Assembly (NCBI GenBank): GCA_002314645.1
Contig: DCGS01000009.1
Location: forward strand, 4,990-23,845
Length of the DNA stretch: 18,856 nucleotides
Source: Ruminococcaceae bacterium UBA1772
GTDB lineage: Bacteria; Bacillota; Clostridia; Oscillospirales; Acutalibacteraceae
Direction: 5' to 3'
The position numbers and the translations under genes were made by a program. Every line of letters begins with the position of its first letter. The first letter of the stretch is position 1. Below, piece after piece: positions 16,201-18,856 of this stretch. A model generated the notes under the pieces. That model was not told the DNA's origin. It ran no database searches and saw only the letters and a list, made by a program, of their open reading frames with translations.

Positions 16201-18856
16201 GCTTAAACTTAATTACCCATGAAACCTCAGGAAGAGTAGCAGTTGTCTTTTCAATGTCACCTTCAGTTACTGTTGAGAAAACAACATCAGAGAAGGAATA
16301 GTTACTTGGAGTAAAGCTAACAAGATCAAAATAATTTGAAAGTTCATAATCAAGTGTAATACCTGTAAGTCTATTTCCAAGGTTCTGTTTTACTTCATCC
16401 GTTGTAAGTCTATCCTCTTGGATAAGAGAAATCTTTACACAGCCATTATTGCCTGAAGCAGAATCTTTACTTGCAGTAGCAGCTGCAGTTACTGTAGCCT
16501 TTGCAGATGAAGGTAAAGCCTTATATACATTCGCTGAGTCATTAGTAGCATCTATATCTGTAGTTGCACCATTGTAACTTGAACCAAATATACCTGCATT
16601 ACCTCCAATTGCATTCCAATCATCCGGATATCTTCCTGATGGAAAAAGAGCTACGATTTTTATCTTTGTAGTACCATTTGATCCATTAGTTGATTTATCG
16701 TTCAGTGCCAGATCGTAAGAAGTTGTTTTATTAAATACATGATTCTGTTCCGCATTTCTACCATTAGCTGTATCAACAAGGTGGGCCTTATCTTTATCAT
16801 CCACGTAATATCCAGCAACCGTCAAATACTGCTGATTTCCTGTAGCATTTGGTGCTACAACAGCTGCGCCACCACCACCAGCACCGCCGCCAGCAACCAT
16901 TAATCCAATTGTGTTAATTTTAATTGTTGAACTTTCGCCAGCACCACCACCAACTCCGTTAACTTGGTCTTCTTTCTCTGCCTTTTCATTACCTGCATAT
17001 GATGTTCCCTGTGAACCTACAGTGTAATCAATGACAGTTCCTTTTGTTAAATACTGATAGCCATATACATAATCACCATTTCCCCCTAGGCCACCAATTG
17101 AAGTGCCCCAAACGCCAGAAGTGGATTTTTTTCTAGAAACGCCCTGACCATCGCCACCATTTGCACCCCAAGCTTGAACAAGGTAATAGCCACTAACTGG
17201 AACTGTGAATGTTGCTGAACCAGTAGAAGTTTTAGTAACAGAAGTTACTGCACTTGCATCTGCAGCAGCCTGTTGTGTTTGTGTTAATTCACTTTCATTT
17301 ACCCAAATACCAGTATCCTTATCAGTACGAGTACTTGTATTAAGAGTTACTGTAAGTGTATATGTGTTTGTTGCTTCATCATAAGCAATCTTTTTAGTTG
17401 TTTTATAAGTTATTCCATTGAGGACAATTTCAGAAATAACATCAATGAATGCAACTGTTTTAATGTCTGTTGCTGTTACTGGAGTACCAATAGCAGCTGC
17501 AGCATATTTTGGAGTTACTGTATATCCTACAGTGTAAACAGTTGAGTCTGTTGGAGATAATGTGTTTGCAGTAATTAATGCTGTTTCTTCATAGTCCTTA
17601 ACCCAATATTCAGATATTCCACCAATGAAGTCATAATTGGAATTTGTGCTAAAGTTGGTTCTGGTTGTAGCCATGTTATCCTCATAAAGAGCACTCTTAG
17701 CTACGTCGTCACCAGCCATTATTTCGACAGTGTTTCCAATTGCTTCAAGATTCTGAAGTGGAACGTTAACGTATGTGACATCATTCGACAGGTCAATAGA
17801 AGATGTCTTTGTAGAATTTTTATTGTTAACTGTAATTTCAGGAGTTGTAGTATTCTCAAAAAGGTTAACGTTATTACCACCCACAAATGCAGCCTTTGGA
17901 GTGAATGTAAGTGTAAGGTGTACCTTACCATCTTCTCCAAGTTTTGCATTCTTGAGTGTGATTTGTTGACCGCTTACTGCTGCTGTTCCATCAGTTGAAG
18001 ATGCAGTTACATCAAAGTACTTAGATGCATTAGCAGTAAATGTAAGTTCATTAAGCCAAGAGAAATCCTTTGTTGGATTCATAGTCTTGTCAGCACCGAT
18101 GAATGTAATATCTACAGCACCACCGGTAGAACTTGAACTTTCCCTATTCTTAACTGTGTCTGAAATAGAAGATGCATTATAAGTGAAGAGGTTCGAAATA
18201 AATGACGAACCACCGCCACCACCGCCGATGTAGCCTGCGTTTAAAAGAGATGCCATGTTACCACCTGAAGCACCCATATAACCAGCACCACCTGCACCAC
18301 CGCGAAGGTCGCCAGCAGCACCAGCACCACCTGGAAGTTCAGGATTTGCTGTTCCGGCCCAGTCATTTGGTTTGTCACCTTTGACAATGCCAAGTCCGAA
18401 ATCCTTAGTTACTACACCAGGAACTTCAGTTGCACCTTTACCTATGTATGTTGTCTTCTTTCCACTAGACTTACCATCCTGTCCGTAGAAGACTGTACCA
18501 TTTGAAATAGCTTTAGATGTTGTTCCAGTGATTGAACCACCGTTACCACCATCTGCAGTACCTGTTGGCTTGTAACCGAGAATGAAACCATCTCCGGCAC
18601 CACCGCCACCACCACCGGCAGCAATCATGATGTACTTAGATGTACGATCAGACTCATCTATTGTCTTCTTAACAAGATTTCCATCTGTGTCAAGGTATGT
18701 TGTCTTAAATGAATTTGCCTCAGTACCATTGTGGAAGAGGTAAACAGCAGAATAACCACCGCCGCCTCCGACTTTATAGCTACCAAGGTTACCGTGTCCA
18801 CCGCCAGAGCCGTTAACTCCGCCGCCGTCGTCCTCTTTCTGAGTTTGAGTTCCGTT
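7112..18856 (-). CDS. Giant modular cell-surface protein with sorting signal (5' end outside window)
   Basis: One uninterrupted frame of 3914 codons ends in TAA at 7114-7112 and runs off the window edge. The ATG at 18628 is internal, because 76 further in-frame codons without a stop (NGTQTQKEDDGGG onward) precede it, so start and signal peptide are unseen. Order by approximate residue from the edge: glycine-rich domain 1 (1-247), F-x-G-G-N domain (to 540), glycine-rich domain 2 (544-812), second F-x-G-G-N domain (to 1195), MucBP-like (1196-1341), InlB B-repeat-like (1342-1412), Ig-like stalk (1414-3154), helical segment (3155-3218), pre-C-terminal domain (to 3381), five SdrD-B-like repeats (3382-3858) and sorting signal (3876-3914). 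No enzymatic motif was found. The likely role is a wall-anchored adhesin or fibre, inferred from architecture only. The large size suggests slow or regulated expression, but its promoter lies outside the window. Confidence 0.93.
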   Translation of the reverse strand, partial: NGTQTQKEDDGGGVNGSGGGHGNLGSYKVGGGGGYSAVYLFHNGTEANSFKTTYLDTDGNLVKKTIDESDRTSKYIMIAAGGGGGGAGDGFILGYKPTGTADGGNGGSITGTTSKAISNGTVFYGQDGKSSGKKTTYIGKGATEVPGVVTKDFGLGIVKGDKPNDWAGTANPELPGGAGAAGDLRGGAGGAGYMGASGGNMASLLNAGYIGGGGGGSSFISNLFTYNASSISDTVKNRESSSSTGGAVDITFIGADKTMNPTKDFSWLNELTFTANASKYFDVTASSTDGTAAVSGQQITLKNAKLGEDGKVHLTLTFTPKAAFVGGNNVNLFENTTTPEITVNNKNSTKTSSIDLSNDVTYVNVPLQNLEAIGNTVEIMAGDDVAKSALYEDNMATTRTNFSTNSNYDFIGGISEYWVKDYEETALITANTLSPTDSTVYTVGYTVTPKYAAAAIGTPVTATDIKTVAFIDVISEIVLNGITYKTTKKIAYDEATNTYTLTVTLNTSTRTDKDTGIWVNESELTQTQQAAADASAVTSVTKTSTGSATFTVPVSGYYLVQAWGANGGDGQGVSRKKSTSGVWGTSIGGLGGNGDYVYGYQYLTKGTVIDYTVGSQGTSYAGNEKAEKEDQVNGVGGGAGESSTIKINTIGLMVAGGGAGGGGAAVVAPNATGNQQYLTVAGYYVDDKDKAHLVDTANGRNAEQNHVFNKTTSYDLALNDKSTNGSNGTTKIKIVALFPSGRYPDDWNAIGGNAGIFGSSYNGATTDIDATNDSANVYKALPSSAKATVTAAATASKDSASGNNGCVKISLIQEDRLTTDEVKQNLGNRLTGITLDYELSNYFDLVSFTPSNYSFSDVVFSTVTEGDIEKTTATLPEVSWVIKFKPINGFLGGNLIPDLFYNGTKSYTTGIIASQDDAKNSDTGDGVADVPKNITTDNVNNKLTNKLSASVVTEEKRVQYGTVVPLTDLFALTDNWPDTSSLVDDYVAKVINTDFPEGGYTATANKTFTYTYGVKPVNETSKAKVDKLVSADLKTLDAKVVVFCGVTTNLTNMEYDGPTEVDLGTALTASVTPSAGYDAPTSITVKVNGSTITNYTYDSATGDLTIPASEVTGNIEISGTGVAKEYTLKYRGYNKDGVLAATKDVNYLAGAAITDETASLYTAPAVKGFKYVWDWQTDDGNALATMPASNYWVIGSYEPLFYTVQIKYVDTDGNEIATKYEKDVYYTYEDSVNSPDIDGYKLVNAADVKVDINIDEDFADAHAENDVVLYKTVVYELSDHNLSVKHTYTDTNETFDITYEKVNPGSTYNVAAQTIPGYVSDVSAVSGTMGTEKVNAEIKYSPATYEVSFDVDGSSYGTPINVTFKDEYGTLPTPTKAGKTFDGWYTADDTLITATSVVTATDNHTLYAKWIELPEFTVTQTPTVWTNGNVSFELTGTNTMVDYSGVTFYYSLDNGTTYTSMTTNTLVISDEGKTNVKFKAVIDTREYEDSTSYVAKIDKTSPSASINITTSVAKTILGGIFEKYFKETVNATITSSDAIPVGLDTSGVAKVEYYVANNPSSILTEGELNAITTWTEGSSVSVDPDKKAVIYAKVTDNAGNVKYDASYGFITDKTAPEITDTDSVNNRWFKDGAVVKVHVSDLLAGLDTVQIKVGDGAYTDATVDSDGNISISVDTLSEGLNSVTVKATDKSTNEKELALTIGRDNTAPTGTVAVATNSWTSLLSTLTFGLFFNNTQDVTITAEDTNGSGIRKIEYYVTDKLLDATELDAVTAWSTYTDGSVSLNPDGKYVVYAKLIDKVDNYSYISTNGIVVDTYGPTLTVAYDYDSKWITTADKTITGNVEKHYADVDTVSYAYTVNGTNKTGTLTFDADGNFSMPVTDDGKYVVTFTATDKAGNTERESKTVTVWKDSVKPIVTVSSPSTDWVKYDTTIVTVPTIGVSNIGSVQYKKSDEDGWHVISVEGTQYKTNIFENGEYQFRVISVAGKTSDIVSVTYDKIDNVVPVVEVSAQSNSKNYNFNTAPWTNNDVVFTLSNSADNLSPITYKYKVSTDASFTDLASNTFTDQTNGTTTYDVIAVSASGVESAPVTVKASVDKENPTGSVSVGTNTWTEFISAIDFLNIFYKDPVAVTVDGTDTVSGISGKYYLIDHTGQSLDYIKTLTTGWTTYTGSSFTIENENNYVIYVMLIDKAGNKTYLSTNGIKIDKTEPTINVSYAEGAWDTSSEVNIPVTIVDDANGCGVNETSITYTYSSTAPAGFAGTTKTAASATFTIPNADVPNGEYTITISAADKVGNIKTRDVKIKRDSEGITVIAKPQDVTVTYGDATATFTINAKSTSGLTYQWEKYNATSNTWETIDGATGSSYTVSNPSVVANNGDQYRVILSSEAGWSVNDTAATLTVNKKLITVSPDNQSVDYGQDDAELTYTYSGVINSDAVQFTGSFERTPGEEIGSYVITSKDFALDPTVEVNKNYYIEVNPTTADYEIVAYNPGVTATLENKTAGQNGWTISEVKITAPAGYKISTSNALEGNTWSDYITVPDGEYGSGVEYYLINVTEGDDHEGSISVKLVTTGFKQDTVAPDARVTVSESNLKKTLNGLTFGHFFKDTVGADITNANGTDISGLTYCYYISDSDTILTDTELNALADSVWTTGTGVSVNPDQKAIIYAKVEDGAGHVSYARSYGFIADATAPTLTDTNSADGKWITDENANVTVSVSDALAGLDTVKYTVNGGTAVTATVSAGKIEIPASALSGGTNTVVVKATDNSTNEATLTLTLKKDTTAPTVDATVDNTTIEQSKTITITPTVGDSNIKSVTVKKMPDGTVVDITNTYMNGFVATENGEYLVTVTNGAGESAQDTVTIDKIDTSKPVASISTGSYTEGEWSTSPVVINADNTNADNLGTTTYQYSTDGGNTWQDMPNGTLTLDDGTNGTYLVKAISESGVESDPVSVNVKVDTSAPTGKITVDTSFWEELLSTITFGIYKNDKVTVKIEGTFDISGQKSIEYIKTTDVITSSTELAARTDWVDYNGTFEIPAVDQAKFVIYAKLTDNAGNVTYVSSDGHVFDLTDPVITVSSNTIATTDDNGTTYADRTVTVSDSNLDTVKVYKDGVEVTPAPQISNGTATINIPNDGSTYEVVATDKGGNSVSITINTKTVDDFIDELDDSWADPTAPTENNLKDAINKIDDFVDAEDNNLTQEEKDKLQQKRDELLSQYAEKIANRYGIVVIDVQSDVVDIDDDAVKATLKKFINGDDVEKFLDGQRVEIVMTVTQATGDSYNEAKAEEDGNAIIKHIEVKIVKNVYAEAGDTTPDSTQTLTTTQDPIEFTVSADNYAKDGRVFFVYRDHANTSTKYADTDSDLSDDIVGFSSSLFSIFTLAYVPDATITGNATGKNDLPMVNATVELLDSNGDPVLDDDGNPVTTTTDEDGNFSFDNVPDGDYKIKVTTPDSSESTTENVTVNPDGTSTPVDVNFPDYNTVGDISGTVKDKDGNPVPGATVELLDKDGNPVLDGNGNPMVTTTDADGNYLFENVPEGEYKVRVTPPDGSDPSTSDNITVQNGNAEGEDVSLDNYQRYTDISGTVVDKNGDPVKGATVNLLDKNGNPVLDEDGNPRTTTTDENGKYTFNKVEIGNYQIEVIAPHPDKDGNTDTTTTKISVANGDVKDEDANSYPESTGVTSKLENYQAFTDITGNVTDKNGKPAEGILVELLDRDGNPVLDENGNPITTTTDENGDYIFSHIPDGEYTVKINSPVEEDEDVKAPVEVSNGTVIGNTNTKFDNYNAYGDINGNVKDENGKPQAGAKVELLDKDGNPITLADGTPLVAYTDKNGNYIFKNVPNGTYQVRVTLPDGRTEIKTVIIENGQIPLAYAPNFEFEATQPSPNTGDSNSLLPSIALLVMSTLGSTLVIKKRKEDGEENN
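7284..8713 (-). repeat. Five tandem SdrD-B / carboxypeptidase-regulatory-like repeats
   Basis: Units begin at I/D-x-x-G near 8713, 8425, 8137, 7804 and 7513. Successive distances are 288, 288, 333 and 291 nt (96, 96, 111 and 97 residues). The core is (D/T)I-x-G-x-V-x-D-x-x-G-x-P, VELLD-x-DGNPVLD, GNP-x-TTTTD-x-(D/N)G-x-Y-x-F and VP-x-GxY-x-(V/I)-x-V. The first copy, ITGNATGKNDLP, is the most diverged, and the third is longer through inserts around PHPDKDGNTD and DEDANSYPESTG. The many D-x-(D/N)-G loops would fit calcium binding as in SdrD B repeats. They form the wall-proximal stalk just before the sorting signal. Pfam assignment by eye is uncertain between SdrD_B and CarboxypepD_reg. Confidence 0.85.
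8714..9204 (-). other. Pre-C-terminal domain ending in F-S-x-F-x-L-A-Y motif
   Basis: This stretch of about 163 residues carries YGIVVIDVQSDVV, FINGDDVEKFLDGQRVEI, HIEVKIVKNVY and then GRVFFVYRDHANTST and SLFSIFTLAYVP. A domain ending in a V-Y-R-x-H block and an F-S-x-(Y/F)-x-(L/I)-A-Y strand is common, from memory, just before the C-terminus of large clostridial surface proteins. Here it joins the Ig stalk to the SdrD-B-like repeats. No function is known to me. Confidence 0.5.
9205..9395 (-). other. Short helical (coiled-coil-like) segment in the giant protein
   Basis: After TVDDFIDELDDSW the chain becomes helical in character, with NLKDAINKIDDFVDAEDN and then LTQEEKDKLQQKRDELLSQY with charged heptad-like spacing. 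It is the only clearly helical stretch in a protein otherwise made of beta modules. It may act as a hinge or spacer between the stalk and the C-terminal domains. Confidence 0.5.
9396..14616 (-). repeat. Ig-like stalk of about 18 modules with internal segmental duplication
   Basis: About 1740 residues consist of Ig-like beta modules joined by D-x-T-A-P-type linkers (DKTAPE, DNTAPT, DTSAPT). Modules fall into recurring types, here named A to E. In order they are C1 (14616), A1 (14350), B1 (14010), A2 (13733), D (13408), E1 (13107), C2 (12850), A3 (12560), F (12233), an Ig module with LTYQWEKY (11937), an MBG-like module with SPDNQSVDYGQDDAELTY (11655), H (11405), A4 (11118), B2 (10790), E2 (10510), C3 (10250), A5 (9985) and a last Ig module (9660). 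Each coordinate is an approximate start by eye. B modules share LAGLDTV and KATD-x-STNE, E modules share SNI-x-SV and NGEY, and C modules share S-x-SGVES with x-V-D-x-x-x-P. The stalk presumably projects the N-terminal domains away from the wall. Confidence 0.8.
14620..14832 (-). other. InlB B-repeat-like (Listeria-Bacteroides repeat) module
   Basis: Residues of about 1342-1412 read EVSFDVDG, GTLPTPTKAGKTFDGWYT and TLYAKW. G-x-x-F-x-G-W-(Y/F) followed by L-Y-A-K-W is the signature of the Flg_new/InlB B-repeat family, a small beta-grasp module found in many Gram-positive surface proteins. A single copy is present, directly before the Ig stalk. Confidence 0.85.
14833..15270 (-). other. Two MucBP-like modules
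   Basis: The first module contains YTVQIKYVDTDGNEIATKY and the second HNLSVKHTYTDTNETFDITY with IPGYVSD. V-x-Y-x-D-x-x-G-x-x-I is the core of MucBP (mucin-binding protein) repeats, and the second copy is more diverged. Mucin binding is a family-based possibility and not shown by this sequence. Confidence 0.55.
15271..16420 (-). other. Second F-x-G-G-N domain and linker region
   Basis: After glycine-rich domain 2 the chain contains VSWVIKFKPINGFLGGNLIP, then a segment with KRVQYGTVVPLTDLF and YTYGVKPV. Further on are a beta module with SVTPSAGYDAPTSITV and the segment GFKYVWDWQTDDGNALATMP. The FKPINGFLGGN block mirrors FTPKAAFVGGN after the first glycine-rich domain. Domain limits are approximate and no function is recognised. 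Confidence 0.55.
16421..17227 (-). other. Glycine-rich domain 2 (ALK/LTK-type Gly-rich)
   Basis: The segment starts GSATFTVPVSGYYLVQAWGA, followed by GGLGGNGDYV, KGTVIDYTVGSQGTS and MVAGGGAGGGGAAVV, and ends NNGCVKISLIQED. F-x-V-P-x-x-G-x-Y-x-(V/L)-x-A-W-G-A-x-G-G is the opening of the PF12810-like glycine-rich domain, also seen in the ALK and LTK receptor extracellular region. In bacteria its ligand is unknown to me. Confidence 0.75.
17230..18115 (-). other. First F-x-G-G-N domain and following beta region
   Basis: After the first glycine-rich domain come FSWLNELTFTANASKYFDV, LTLTFTPKAAFVGGNNVNLF and TPEITVNN, then a region with ISEYWVKDYEE, YTVGYTVTPKY and YTLTVTLNTSTRT. A domain with F-x-x-K-x-x-(F/Y)-x-G-G-N is frequent in large clostridial surface proteins. 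It pairs with the similar block after glycine-rich domain 2. Confidence 0.55.
18116..18856 (-). other. Glycine-rich domain 1 (incomplete at window edge)
   Basis: This part is dominated by glycine blocks: GSGGGHGNLGSYKVGGGGGY, MIAAGGGGGGAGDGF, GGAGAAGDLRGGAGGAGYMG and YIGGGGGGSSFI, closing with GGAVDITFIG. The closing strand matches the end of glycine-rich domain 2 (GCVKISLI). The aromatic opening strand seen in domain 2 is not visible, so this domain probably begins outside the window. The sequence is richer in G and C than the rest of the gene because of the glycine codons. Confidence 0.75.

Overview
The window looks like a piece of a low-GC Gram-positive chromosome, probably a gut Clostridium-type bacterium (Lachnospiraceae or relatives). 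The basis is A/T-rich intergenic DNA, strong GGAGG-type ribosome binding sites, a sortase-type C-terminus on a giant surface protein, and the family resemblance of the genes. This taxonomic placement is inference. All recognised genes lie on the minus strand, so transcription runs from high to low coordinates.

Region 1 (18856 to 7112) is one continuous reading frame of at least 3914 residues, open to the window edge, so its true N-terminus is outside. It encodes a modular cell-surface protein. From N to C it has two glycine-rich domains, each followed by a domain with an F-x-G-G-N motif; MucBP-like and InlB B-repeat-like modules; a stalk of about 1740 residues of Ig-like modules that carries an internal segmental duplication; a short helical segment; five SdrD-B/carboxypeptidase-regulatory-like repeats; and a non-canonical SPNTG sorting signal with membrane helix and basic tail. 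A GC-rich hairpin terminator lies 7 nt after its stop.

Region 2 (about 7047 to 385) is a compact six-gene unit that starts at a plausible promoter (7019-7047) and ends at a strong terminator (385-431). The genes are a tandem-fused M42 metallopeptidase, a GNAT-type acetyltransferase, a phosphoglucomutase/phosphomannomutase-family enzyme, and three nickel-pincer nucleotide (NPN) cofactor genes: larE, larB and the C-terminal half of larC. Gaps are 19 nt or less, or the genes overlap by 1 or 4 nt, so co-transcription and translational coupling are likely. LarB makes the dicarboxylated pyridinium mononucleotide from NaAD, LarE converts its carboxylates to thiocarboxylates, and LarC inserts nickel. 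The N-terminal LarC half and any LarA-type racemase that would use the cofactor are not in the window.

Region 3 (281 to 1) holds the first 93 codons of another gene, with its own promoter. Its leader carries three copies of TATTTGGG at an exact 21-bp period and a small TGACA/TGTCA inverted repeat inside the promoter. No tRNA, rRNA, CRISPR array, insertion sequence or phage gene was recognised.
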